From Syngnathus acus (Eukaryota > Chordata > Actinopteri > Syngnathiformes > Syngnathidae), in assembly GCF_901709675.1 (NCBI RefSeq), contig NC_051106.1:8628001-8692000 (forward strand): a DNA stretch of 64,000 nt, read 5' to 3'. A program made the translations under genes and the position numbers. Shown here in pieces: positions 13,988-26,200 of this stretch (position 1 is the stretch's first letter; each line of letters opens with the position of its first letter). The notes under the pieces were generated by a model. It searched no databases. It worked only from the letters and a program-made list of their open reading frames with translations, and was not told the DNA's origin.

Positions 13988-16900
13988 ATGGCCAGCTCGG
14001 CGTCCCCCTTTGAACTCCTGCCTCCGCCTGCCACGGTGGGCTTCCTCAAGTTGTCCCGTCCGTGCTGCTACGCCTTCCCGGCGGGCTTGGGCGACTGTGC
14101 CTTCTTCGCCGTCAACGGCTTCACGGTACTGCTGGACGGGGGCTCGGATCCGCAGGCTTGCTTCTGGAAGCTGGTGCGCCACCTGGACCGCGTGGACGCC
14201 TTGCTGCTGACCCACGCCGGCGCCGACAACCTGGGCGGCATCAACAGTTTTCTGGAGAGGAAGTTGGCTGAGACAGAGTTGGACACGATGAAGGACGAGG
14301 GGTCGGCGAAGCTCATTTCCCCGGAGCTCGGGGTGGTCTTCTTTAACTCTCCCGAGAAGTTACAGTCAGGTGAGTTGAAGATTTCCAAATATTTGGCATT
14401 AAACGTAGCTGTGGAGTTTGACTTTTTTGTTTGACTCACCAGGTGCGGACGACGCAGCGAAGACAACAAACCAGGCAGCTCGAACCGTCCGCCTGTTAAA
14501 GAAGTTAGATATCCAAGCCCGGCCCATGTTTCGAGCGCCGCTGGTCCCCCCCGAGCCCATCACCCTCTTCCAAAAGATGGGCGTGGGACAGCTGGACTTG
14601 TACATCCTCAGCCCAGCCAAAACCAGCCAGGAGTACCAAACATTCATGCGAGAGTGGCCCGACTGCACGTCCCCTCAAGGGCTCCCCCTCGCCGCCCTCG
14701 CGTCGGTGTCCGCCCTCCTCGTGTGGCACCCGGCGTGCCCCGACGAGAAGGTGGTCCGGGTTCTGTTTCCCGGCGTAACTCCGCAGGCTAAACTGCTGCA
14801 AGGTTTAGAGAAGCTCAAGAACCTGCCCTTCCTTCAAAAACCCACGGTGACCACCGGGGACCTGGAAAGGATTGGATATAGCGAGAAGACAAAAAGAGCA
14901 GAGAGCCAAGAAGGAGGGAAGGAGGTGCCCGCCAAAACGGGAAAAGAGACAAAGGGGAAACTACTTGTCATCAAGAACGACTCCAAGAAAGCCAGCGCCA
15001 AGGATGCCAAAAAGAACGCAAAGCAAGGTGGCAAGGAGGAAAGTGTGGTCTTGAGGAAAGCTGGTGGAAAGAAGGAGACCCTCACGTCCAGACCGAAGAA
15101 TGACAACAAAACTAAGCTCAAAAAAGACGCCAAAAACGACTCCAAAACGACGCCCAAAAAGACAAAGAAGACACCCGCAAAGGACGTCAAGACCCAATTG
15201 CAACTTAGCGACTCGGCAAGATCGGTCAGTGAGGTTCTGACGGCTGATTTGATCAAATTTCAGGAGGAAACGGAAAAAACAGAGGTGATGACGGTTAATG
15301 GGAAGAAAAAGACATGTGACAAGGCGGCCACGGAAAAGCCCGGAGAAGGAGCCCAGCCGCAGGGTGCCAAGAACCCGGACCAGCTCGGAAAGCCACCGGC
15401 AAAAGTGGTGGGATTCCCATCCCCGTTGAAGTTGACGCCAAAGAACGACCCGAGCGCCGAGTTGGACTTGACCCCCACTGAGTACACCCTCCTGGACGGC
15501 GCTTTGAGAACCAGCCCACCCTCACGATCGTCCTCCGATAACCAAGTCACCTCGGAGGAAAGGACGGTCGGGCAGAGCTCCCCGGATTCCCGGCCCAACA
15601 GCGCCGGCCACACTCCTTACTGTCTGTCGCCGGATGACAAGTGGTGCAACAGAGACACCCTAAGCAGGCTGCAAGCTCAGGAACAGCCAGAAGCCCCCCA
15701 CACCGGCATCCCATCCAAGCCCAACCCCAGAGAGAAAGACCCATCTTCCCTTTCTCTGGGACCTTTGAAGGTCGGCGCCTCCGACCCGTCCCCCTCCGTG
15801 GCCAACACAACCACCACCACCACCTCCACTCACTCCATGCCAGCAGAGGTGAGCTCGCCTCAGTCCACCGAAGTGGACGAGTCGCTATCCATGTCTTTGG
15901 AGCATGGCCCCGCCTCGGGGAGTCAGCGGGAGGCGGACGACACCGCCCACCATCCCAACGGCGGTCGCTTTGTGTCCAAGAAGCCCATCAGGTCCGAAAC
16001 GGGGCGGGCTCCGCTTCCGGGCGCCTTGCATTTTGAGAGCCCGGCTCACGACGTGGACCTGTGTCTGGTTTCCCCTTGCGAGTTTAAGCATTTCAAGCCG
16101 CCAGACTCCGACTCGGGTGACCACAAAGTCGCCGCCAAGGACGTGACGCCAAACGAATCGACCATCTGCGTGGAGGAGTGCCCGTCCACCACGGCTGAAG
16201 TGGTCCTGGACTCGGACGAGGAGGAGTCGTGCAGCATTCCCACGAACCTCTGCGGCTTTCAGGCTCTACCCCGGGACCCGGTTCCCGCCCGGCGCAGGGA
16301 TAGCCCACCGCTGCCTCCGCGTCCCGACACCACCATGCCTGTCCCGCTGTCTGACGCCGGTGGGAAAAAAGGAAAAAACAGTGGTGGGCGAGCGACTGCA
16401 CCTGGGGTGAGTTAGTTGTCCAATTATTATAAAATATAGAACTGCAACCAAGTGATCAGGTCTGTCACCCAAGTAACTTCTGAACTTGTTCTTAGGCGAC
16501 GGACGCTGCACCAAAGCCGAGTCTGGGGAAAACCCGGCCAGGAAGCGTTATCGCAAAGGCGAAAAAGGACGCGCCGTCGTCACGCGCGTCCAACAATCGT
16601 TCGGCAAAATCGGCGCCGGCAGAGTCACGGTGTCCATCCTCTGCCGAGGACGTGAGCGTATTCGTGGACCTGGCCTACGTCCCCTCCGGAGTGTCGTCAT
16701 CCACCGTGGGCGTGGACTTCTTCAAGAGCGTCCGCTCTACCTGCTACGTCGTTAGCGGTGATTGCCCGGAGAGGGAGAAGCTCATGCGGCAAACGCTGGA
16801 CGCGCTGCTCCTCGCCAAGACGGGCTGGGAGCACGCCACGCAGGTCAGTACGCATACAAAGGGCTGTTGGTAAAGTTCCAGGACTGCTCCAAAAAAAAAA

Positions 16901-17272
16901 TTTTTCAATTTAATCTCCCAAATATTGGAATTGGTCTAAAAAAAATCATAAATTCATAATAATAATGTGAAAATTAGAAAATTATAAAAAAAAAAAAGAA
17001 GAATTTTAAAATTTGACATTGTTTTTAAATCATTAAATAAGAGGTAGTTCAATTAAAAAAATGATAATGTAGTTTCAAGTTGAGCATGTCCTTCGGTTCC
17101 TCCACTATTTGATCAGGTGACGCTGATCCCCACCTTCGAGTCGGCGTCCATGCAGGACTGGTACCTGCAGACGGTGGAGCGTCAGAAGGAACTGGACGTG
17201 CTGGTCCTGGGCTCCAACAGCACCGTGGCCATGCAGGACGACACTTTCCCCGCCTGCAAGATTGAGTTCTGA
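13988..17272 (+). CDS. map1s: MAP1S, microtubule-associated protein 1S
   Basis: Microtubule- and mitochondria-associated MAP1 family protein. Exons in phase: 13988-14369, 14443-16406, 16496-16843 and 17117-17272, about 949 aa. The heavy-chain metallo-beta-lactamase-like region is clear (SPFELLPP, RPCCYAFPAGLGDCAFFAVNGFTVL, LVRHLDRVDALLLTHAGADNL, ALLVWHPACPDEKVVRVLFPG). A long Lys/Ser-rich middle follows, then the light-chain C-terminus (VDLAYVPSG, QDDTFPACKIEF at the stop). Human MAP1S has roughly 190 more residues before SPFELL; none were found upstream. The exon appears to open at 13913 and stays open in frame to the ATG at 13988, so this ATG is the first usable one. GADD45B follows on the same strand. 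Confidence 0.94.
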
Positions 17273-18220
17273 GGGCTGCCGTCTTCTTATGCTACCAACA
17301 GGCTAGCATCGCATGACGTCTATGTTGAGTATCAGTTTAAATAATCGATCCTTGAAGGCATGACACGGTCACGTTTAAGTTTGTTGTGAACTGTTCTGCC
17401 ATGAATGAATGAATGAATACCCTCGACGATTTCTGCATTTCATCTGCATCCGCTGGGATGAGCGAAACTAACCCAAGCCAGCAAAGAAAACGATCAATCA
17501 ATCAAGCTGCTATTGTGATTGTAATCTGTTGACACTGGAGGTGCTTGAATGGGATTGTAATGCAAGACGACATCGCTTGTTATTCTTGCCTGTGAGTCAC
17601 ATAGTCATATTTTGTAAGGCCCGGCTGATTTTATCATCTCATATTAATTATTTTAAAAACCTGATGATTTTTTTTGCTGATTCTTTAAACACAACACAAG
17701 ACAATGACATTCTCTTTGTTGTAAAGTTAACATTATTGAGCAACGTTCTGCAAAATAGTCAAATGTTCTGCTTGTAATTCATATGTATGATCAGAATTTT
17801 ACTGTGCCAAATATCAGACCCTGCATCGGCCGGGCCTTAATATTTTGCACATCATAAAGAATGGAGATGACTTTATGTAAATAAAACAAATCATAGATTA
17901 CTCATTTAAAAGATTAAGAATTGTTTTATTTTACACGTACATTTATCAAACGCTGACGTTAATTAAAAATAAAGAATCAGAGTCAGCAAGCTGTTGCATG
18001 AACGTCGTCACATTCATTGTTACGTCAGCTGACATCAGCATGACAGGAGAGGAGGAAAAAAAAAGTCAAAGAAACAAAGCAACTAAGAGACGGCTCAGCC
18101 AATCACAACGCAGTACAGGTTCCGGTCCCGCCCCCTTTCCTTTCCCATGCAAAAAAATAGGTGTTGCGACGTTGCAGCACAGCAAATGTGCACTCGCGTT
18201 TTTTGTTTTTCTCTGCAAGC
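17273..18220. other. MAP1S 3' UTR and GADD45B promoter
   Basis: AATAAA near 17880 is a candidate poly(A) signal for MAP1S. The GADD45B side holds a TTACGTCA half-CRE near 18020 and a CCAAT box (18099-18103) about 120 bp before its ATG. Short (GAAT)n and (TCAA)n tracts occur at 17402-17420 and 17491-17505. No further gene is recognised. Confidence 0.5.
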
Positions 18221-19281
18221 ATGACCCCGGAGGGCACCTTGACCTCCAGCGTCACGGAGAACAGGTGAGCTCACCAGCCGACTTTCACTCGCTCTTGTCG
18301 GTTTCAAGTATGGGAAAACTCGGTGGTCGCCGGGACAACCGTGACACGTATCGTTTTATTTATCTTACTTTTGAAGTTACTCCCTAGTAATAACTTTTGG
18401 AACGCATTCTTAATATCATAGATATAATCATTTTATTTAGTGCCACTTAACCTGCTTGGTTCGGGGAAGTCACATGACTATGAAGCAAGGGTGACCAACC
18501 GGCGGCTCGTGGGCCATTGGCGGCCATTTTGCTGCAACTCAAATAGCTAATGCATCTTCATGGTCTCCTTATTTGGGTGCATTTTCCTCACAATGCAAAT
18601 AGCAACATGCTAACCGGTGTTCCTGATCTTCTATCAGGATGCAGTCCATTGGCGTGGCCCTGGAGGAGCTGCTGGTGGCGGCTCAGAAACAAGAGTGCCT
18701 GACGGTCGGCATCTACGAGTCCGCTCAGCTTCTCAATGCGTGAGTTCAGCTCAAAAAATTGAATTGCAGTTATGGCTAAGTTTTGCAATCTTGCAACCGC
18801 ACGTACAATAAGGGATTGACAATAAAGCTGACTTTGACTTTGACTTCGACAATAACAAATGTCACCTTCTCCAGGGACCCGGATAGCGTGGTTCTATGCG
18901 TGCTGGCCGCCGACGGTGATGAGGCTGACGTGGCTCTGCAGATCCACTTCACGCTATTGCAGGCATTTTGCCGCGACAGCGGCATCACCATCCTGCGCGT
19001 GTCCGGGCTACCACGACTACGTCAGCTGCTCGCCAATGCGGACGACGACAACCAACGACAGGACGGAGACATACACTGCATGCTGGTCACGGTAGGACCG
19101 CGTGCACTTGAGTGGTTCAAATTGGGGCACGACTGATTGATTGACCAAATTGATTGGTTTATGCATTGTATTTTATCTGCAGAACCCCCACGCTGACCAT
19201 TGTCATCTTCGGGAAGTTGGCATCTACTGCCAGGAGAGTGCGGACCAGTGGATCCCGGAGCTGGTCCTGCAGGAACACTGA
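18221..19281 (+). CDS. gadd45b: GADD45 beta-like stress sensor
   Basis: Small acidic nuclear protein that binds MTK1/MEKK4, PCNA and CDK1 in stress signalling. Four exons are in phase: 18221-18264, 18638-18739, 18875-19091 and 19183-19281, 153 aa. It starts [10 protein letters not shown]. The core [20 protein letters not shown], then [15 protein letters not shown] and HCMLVTNPH, is diagnostic for GADD45. The segment [18 protein letters not shown] is closest to GADD45B, which agrees with the GNG7 and DIRAS1 neighbours. The four-exon structure matches mammalian GADD45 genes. Beta versus gamma is judged by eye. AATAAA overlaps the region just after the stop, with another near 19614. Confidence 0.92.
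18812..18855 (+). mobile_element. Retroposon 3' tail in GADD45B intron 2
   Basis: The segment gggattgacaataaagctg is followed by repeats of TTTGAC. This is a common 3' end of fish non-LTR elements with a hexanucleotide tail. Only the tail is recognised, sitting about 20 bp before the exon 3 acceptor. Confidence 0.45.
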
Positions 19282-21768
19282 AATAAAAACACTAATATTT
19301 GCGGCCTTGCACCCAGATGAACTTTGAACTCTCACACAAAGAAATACGAGGCTGGAACTCAGGACGCACAACAAAGGCAGACTCGAGGATATTCCTCACC
19401 GAGGCTTGTTTTGCAGAGGAGCTCAACCAGGCCGAGAGCTCAGTGCACGTTTCTGAGAAGCCGACAGGAATGTGGTCAAACTATGCGTGGTATTCCTGAG
19501 TACTGTACTGACGCACGCAGGAACTGTAAAGGACATTTTGGTATTCTCCTCATCATGTCTGTGCCTTCAACATTAACTAGAAATGTACTGTATGATGTGC
19601 TGCCTATTTGACTTGAATAAATTATTTTCTTCAAATGACTCATCTGTTTCAGATTTAGTAGGAAGTGGGACAACACTGCCCCATTGCACTATGAGCATGC
19701 AACCCACAGTGCCTCATCTATTTAATTTGCCTTTTAAAAAGGATCTATTTTGGCATAAAAAAAGATACACAAGTGGTTTTACTCAGTAAAGTGCGTTCAT
19801 AGAAATAGATTTGTCTCATCAATGTGTCACCATACAATGATGCAGACCATATAAATGCTCAGATGACAAAAATGATCGAATGTAGCAATAAAATACCGAA
19901 TTTTATCATATGATATTGCCTTTTTGTGGCAACGTAGCAAAGTCGTCAAAGATTTCGGGGTTACTTCCAAATTACGCCACAAGAGGGCAACCAAGTGAAG
20001 TAGAAACAAACTGCGCCCATTGAAACGCATGAAATTTAGTTCGTTGTCATTTGATTTGTGAGGGTTATTTTGATTCCAAAATGTCGTTTGACTACTATGA
20101 AAATCTTCTTGCAGAGGAAAAGTGCAATAAAAACAGAAATCGGACGAGTCTTATCACTTCAGAAGTTCTTGCAATAATGAATGCACTTACTGTGGTCTTG
20201 TTTGGAGTCCATTCCGAACCATCCGGTTCCACTCTTTTCCTTGTCCATATGGAATAATAATTTATAATAAATAAATAATTCATCATGTTCTGATCGGAAC
20301 ATCCGCACAACAATTTCGGGAATGCTTTTCTGCAAGATTTAGGCAAAAGCCACACGTGGTTTAATTTTTACCCATTAAAACGCGATGAATCATGGGTAAT
20401 ATAAAAAAGCCCGGATGTTCTGTTAGGAAAAAAAAAAAAAAGTGTCTGTTATATCATCTTTTTATTAATGTTATCTACTTGTTAATATATTTTTTCTTCA
20501 ACAACAAATATCCACAAAATATTAACAGTATGCGAGGAAATACATGATTTATGTATGTATGGCACATTAGAGATACACTTAACAAAAAAATAGATTTTCC
20601 TCGCAGTCATCAGTAAAGGCAATAAAAATAACCCCCCCCCCCCCCTCAAAAAAAAAATCAAAACTCAAATCTCAAGGCGGTCTCGGCGGATTCTGTGATG
20701 TTTTGATATGAAAAGTATGAAATGTAAGTTTTTTTCTCAACACACACACACGCACGCACACACTCACACACACACACACACACGGCACAACGAGTGGCAA
20801 TGGGCCAATCAGAAAGCTCGATATTAAATGGCCGCCAATCGGTTATGGTTCAAATAAAAAATATGGGGCGACTACATACCCCCATTTTGTCACTACCTTT
20901 CTCACTGAACAGCTACCCGAGAAAAAATAATTTCAACAAATCCAAACTTTGGTGCATTTTGTAACGTTCCAAACACAATGCAAGGTAAAAATGAGCAGGT
21001 TGCATGACGCTTTGTTAAAAACTCAAAATGGCCACTCTTCAACTGATCACAAAGATGAAAGAAAGTTTGTACACTGTTTTTGTTTCTTTGTTGTTTTTAG
21101 AGTCAACGCAAAGGAGGCAGTTGCGTTTAAATCGAAACTAGAAGCAGGGAGGGTTTTTTTTTTGGGCGGGAAAGTTTTAACATTTTCATCGGGCTTGGTT
21201 CTTCGTACATTGAAAGGATTTTGTATGTTTCAGCAATTCTAAATCGGATTTCAAGGTGTCAGGAAATGTCCATTCCAAAGGCGGAAAATTGATGGGCCGA
21301 CGACATTCCCGGCAGGATGAAAGTTGCTTCTGATGCTACCGGAAAATGAAAGGTCAACTTTGTGCCCCTATTCTGTAGCTACTTTGTACACAGGACAGCA
21401 TTAAGAAAACATTTAAAAAAAAAAACGCCATCTTGTTCATTGTACGTTTATCTTAAGACAAAACGTCAACAATGCACATAAGCCACGCCCCAACGACTCC
21501 ATCCTGTTTGGCTCCGCCCTACCAATCCTTGGCTCCGCCCCCAAAATAAATGCTGATGATACTTGTCGATAGCTGACCAGTATTGTGTGAACATTAGACC
21601 AAAGCACCTTGGCTCACACGGATCTCAACCACAGTGATCGGAAAAAAAGAACACGACCGTCAACCATCTTTACTCCGACCGTATGGCGCTTTTCCAGAGA
21701 GGCTATTTCAGGAGTGTATGTGTGTTTGTGTGTGTGCGTGCATGTGTGTGCGTGCGTGTGGAGCGCGG
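19282..21768. other. GADD45B/GNG7 convergent 3' region
   Basis: About 2.5 kb without a coding exon. It should hold the GADD45B 3' UTR on + and a long GNG7 3' UTR on -. On the - strand a candidate AATAAA reads at 20465-20460. A (CA)n microsatellite lies at 20739-20783 and a C-run at 20631-20645. The TG-rich strip 21717-21760 abuts the GNG7 stop codon. Confidence 0.45.
20739..20783. repeat. (CA)n microsatellite
   Basis: Interrupted CA dinucleotide run with a few CG and CT steps. Confidence 0.9.
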
Positions 21769-22043
21769 CTATAGGATGATGCAGGGCTTCTTGTCCTTGA
21801 AAGGGTTTTCGGAGGTGGGAACGCCGACCAGCAGCGGGTCGCTGCGAGCGTGCTGCTCGCAGTAGCTCATCAGGTCGGCGGCCGCTTTGGACACCTGACG
21901 GGATCAATTTGAAAATCAAACTCTCTCGTTGTGTTTGTAAAAAATAAAAATCCATGCATTACCTTAATCCGCTCAATCCCCGCTTCGATCCTCAGCTGCT
22001 CCACCAGTTTCCTGGCCTGGGCGATATTATTAGTGATGGACAT
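21769..22043 (-). CDS. gng7: GNG7, G-protein gamma-7 subunit
   Basis: Gamma subunit of heterotrimeric G proteins; pairs with beta at the plasma membrane. Two coding exons: 22043-21963 (27 codons, [20 protein letters not shown]) and 21894-21769 (42 codons with stop). The total is 68 aa, the same length as human GNG7. The coiled-coil N-terminus, [16 protein letters not shown] and [13 protein letters not shown] are all present. The last four residues, CIIL, form a CaaX box expected to be geranylgeranylated because it ends in Leu. The intron is only 68 bp. Upstream noncoding exons probably lie in the 22-24 kb region. DIRAS1 is the next gene, as in human 19p13.3. Confidence 0.97.
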
Positions 22044-22604
22044 ACTTATCCATTAGAATGCACCAAAACTGCAGAAAACTGTGGAAAAGAAAGAGAGAGC
22101 AAATAAACACACATGTGTAGAGAGCCGTACCAAAACGTCATCATTTGCGTTATTGGATGGTGCAAGTGTACCCAACTGTGTCGGGCTCACTGCTATTGTC
22201 AACCTCTTGACTCAGGAGAATCCAGTTTAATTACTCTACTCTGAAACTCTGGGCTTACTTGTTTTTAATTAAGTGTGAGAGACGGAGGGGAAAAAAAAGA
22301 AACTTCATTCAGCATTTTGCCTTTTGTCTGACTGCATGGGCTCTTCATTTCTCTTATGTATATTTTCACGTGCAATTTTTCATGAAATAAAACATATTTT
22401 ATGAGGTGATGACATCACTGTCTCATAAAACCATTGTTATTCTTTAAATATTTATTTTTACATGAATTAGAATACGAAATTCATTTGATTTTTTTTTCAT
22501 TATTATTTAATTGCATGGCTAGCTGTCATAATTAATGCGCTCAGCCTGTTGATCCCCTGCAAACTTTCCTGTGCAAGCATGAATTGGTTGAGTTTGGAAG
22601 ATTA

Positions 22605-22720
22605 CAACGCACATGCGCGCGCACGCACACATCCATTACGATTTGTGAAAAAGCTGACGCGCCATAAAGTCACGCGCGCGCATACGCACACACTCGCATC
22701 CGCGCGCGCTCACGCATACA
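22605..22720. repeat. Alternating CG/CA tract
   Basis: Strong purine-pyrimidine alternation made of CGCG, CACA and GCGC steps, with two short unique breaks. Such tracts can adopt Z-DNA; no function is claimed. Confidence 0.7.
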
Positions 22721-22898
22721 CTAATGGTGTATCGATGCACAGGGGCCTTCGGTTCAGAACCGATGTGCACGGTGCACACGCATGGAGGCCCCGTGCCCGA
22801 GAAGCACAATGCGGGGGTTTGGACGGCTGGAACAGTGTGTCCCTTTTCGGATGTCCACGGTCTGTACACACGCACGCAAAACACGCACATAAGCACGA

Positions 22899-22937
22899 GT
22901 GTGTGTGTGTGTGTGTGTGTGTGTGGGGGGGGGGGGG
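22899..22937. repeat. (GT)n followed by a G-run
   Basis: Thirteen GT units (22899-22924) run directly into 13 Gs (22925-22937). Confidence 0.9.
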
Positions 22938-22985
22938 TCCCTGCAACAGGCCCTGATGGGTGTCACTTAGCGAAGATGAGGAGGT

Positions 22986-23003
22986 GGGGGGGGGGGGGGG
23001 GGG
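22986..23003. repeat. 18-base G homopolymer
   Basis: Uninterrupted G-run; its length is likely error-prone in the assembly. Confidence 0.9.
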
Positions 23004-23221
23004 TCAGACATTTAAAAGCCACAATGGCCACATGCCTCTAGCTATTTTGCAAAAGGACCTACTTGTGTGAGCAAAGAATCTTCCACGCAGCCAGCCAGAG
23101 TGCAACACCGGCAGCAGCGGTCTCTCCTAGCCGGCGATGGGCTGGGGAAATCCGGCTTCGTGACACCGATGGAGTCCGCCTCTGCCGCTACGGACAGCTT
23201 GGGGATGGAGGGGGCGGGCCG

Positions 23222-23251
23222 TGCAAGGCAAGGCAAGGCAAGGCAAGGCAA
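23222..23251. repeat. (AAGGC)n pentamer repeat
   Basis: About five to six copies of AAGGC upstream of the likely GNG7 promoter. Confidence 0.85.
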
Positions 23252-26200
23252 GGGCTTCTTCCCGAGTCAGCGCGCGCGCGCGTGCGTGCATATAGGTGTG
23301 GGAAATACAGGCATTGGAAATCGTGATCATAAAAGGAGCGATTAATGTGGCCCAACTCACCTCGGAATGCGCTAGTGGCGATTTAAAGGGCCAGTCGGGC
23401 TGTTTCGTCTGCAGCCTCTGCTGCCGTCGACAAGGAGCCAAACGCCTCCCTCCCTCCCTCCCTCCGTCCCTCCTCTCTCTTCCCCCTCTTCGTTTTCCTC
23501 CTCCTCGCTCCCCCTAGCGTCTGTCCACCGGGCGGCCATCCCTCCAGCCAGTAAAAGACGATTTAAAACTGTTCACACGTGTGTCTGTGGCACGTCTTGT
23601 CAGAATGAATTAAGTAAAAAAAAATATTAAAAACATATTTCTTGCTTTGGCTCCTAAAAGATTTTGAGAAATGAAGTTAAACACAGAAAAGGGCTGATTT
23701 TTTTGTCGTGACCCAAATAGTTAAGTTGTTTTGGGTTATAATCATAAAAAAAAACCAATCATGGATCTCTTGTTTCTTTTTTGTTGAAAAAATAAAATAG
23801 TTGTGTCAAAAATAACAGCAATTTTGACCCTTTTTAAAGCGCATCATTATCGATGCTGCAGTCCTCTGTTCTGTCACAAGAGGGCGCTCTCATCCAATTT
23901 GTGCTTGACATCCTTTGAAAGAGCGACTTGCGGGTGTGAGTGGGGTGGGGGGGGGCGCTCCTTTTCTTTCTGCACAAACAAGAGTGCTGCATGCGCTTCC
24001 TGAAGGATGCTGATAGAGCATCTCCATGCGGTGCTCAGCCAAACCGGCAGCCATGTTGGGGCTGGCGGGGCGAGGGCGGTGGTAGTTGAGGGGGCACACT
24101 CCACCGTCATTCGGATCACCATAACACCCGCTTAAATTGTCCTCAGCGGGGGTCAGGCGCCGCGCAAAAAACGTGGTCGACGTCACACCGTCTCCATGGC
24201 AACAGCGCGACGGTGGGTGACCAGTTAACGGTGGGGTGGGGGCGGCTGGGAGGGGGGGGGGGGGTTCAACGCGTGGGCTGTGAATTCTGATGCCGATGAC
24301 AATTCCTGTTTTACGTCATGCAAGTGGGAGGGCGTGGTGGTTTCCATCGCTTCCATGCGCAACTGCTGCAAATGAGGAGATTCGATTTCCCAGTGCGCGT
24401 GGTGTCGGCGTCTTCTCTGCTGCCTCAAACACACCAAGCTAGCCCACATCAAATTATATGATGGTATTGCCAGCAGTCTTTTGTCAAACAAGCAACCAGA
24501 TTTGAGATTCTCCACTTTGCACCTTCGCAAAGGTTGAAAGTGACGTCACATTCCTTTGTATTTTACTTTGGAGTTGTTTGAAGGATGACATGATGCACCA
24601 TGATGGGGAAGAAAAGGCAGACGACAAGCCTCAAGTTCACAATTTTATTAGGAAAATCATTTTGCAGATTTGATTATTATCATCAATATCATCATCTATA
24701 GTTTTATATTTATATATATACTGTATGTTATTTTCAGTTATTCAGAGGATGCATCAGCACAGTATATCTTAATAGGAAGACTATTGCTAGAATAAATATC
24801 TATACATCTGAATTAGTTCAGTTAACTTGGTTTTGAAAAAAAAAGGCAATAATACAAAAAAAAAACATGAAGTGCCAAAACAAAATCATCCGCAAAATCA
24901 AAATATTTTGTTTTATTGTTTCCTGTTGCGCTGCAAGTTTAGAAAAAGACAAAAGATGATTCACAGTTTGTGTCCTTGTTCTCATGCTGGCAAGAACACC
25001 CAAAAAATGGGGGAGCATGCGGGAATGAAGAGCCCGGAGGAGCGCCTAAATAAAAAAGAAAAAAATGCGCTTCCTATGATGGATCTGATCGACAGATCGT
25101 GTCGCCATGGCGACCTGTGACACCACAGGCTGCGAAGCAAGTGTCCATTTCTCACTGATTATCAACCGGCTTCAGCCCCCCCAATCTTCTCCGGGCTCCG
25201 TACAAATTTCCCGGTTGCGCCTTTAGAATCTGTGTCTGCCTTGGTCGGCTCACTCTTTATTTACAACTATCTACAAGGACCTGTGAGCAGTGCAACATAC
25301 TCGTCAATTCATGAAGAAAATAAAAAGATGAATCCCTGCATGTGAGGAACATTGGCATGAACGGATTTCTAACGGCCTTGTGTACATTTGTGTGTGTGTG
25401 TGTAGGCGTGTTGGTGACTCATGCAGACGACAGCATCGAATATGTAACCGTAGCGAATGTACGCAAGTAGGAGGCTGAGTGTACCCGCTATGACGATTGC
25501 GGATTTTTAACGGATTCTTTTCAAGTTTGGGTTGAATATTTTGAACTGTTTGGGTTGAAGATTGGATTTGGGGTGGTCTAAAGATCTGGTCGCCGGCCAT
25601 TTTGGACCATTGTGTGTGGAAGTCAAAATAAATTGAATCTAACAGTTAAAATATCGGTGGCAGCGGGATCGTTCCCTGCGGAACACCCAAGCCTTGGGGC
25701 GGTGCTGCATTAGCTATTTCACCAAATTTGGATCCGGCAATCGATGCTGCGGTCACACACATGCTCTGCTGGTTATTTTGATATTTAATACAGAGTAGTG
25801 ATTCAATTGATTTGTAGCCAGGAACTTCCTGCTAATCTCTCTTGGTGGTTCCCATGCCGCCCCCAACAATCGGCGAAAAAGGACAGACGGCTGGTAGAGG
25901 AAGTCGGACAAGTTTATTGGTGTGGAATAATTTCACAGCTCAATCACTATTCTGTATTAGATATAAAATGGCCGTGGGGGATTGTGGACTGCAGGAAGAA
26001 ACAACAATCAGAAGCACTACAATGTCATTTTAAACTTCTCATCAATAACGTTAGCGCCACTGTACATTGTAGGTCTAACTTTTTTTTGTGTACTTAAGTT
26101 TTTAATTTTTAAATCATAGTGTTTGTGTGTCTTTGCGTTGTTTGTGACCTATTGAACTTGGTTTATTGGTGTGGTAGCAGTCACTAGTGATCACTAACTT

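Noticed and set aside
23890-24186. 98-codon - strand frame upstream of GNG7
   Set aside because: No recognisable domain and a mixed low-complexity composition; could only be rescued by transcript data.
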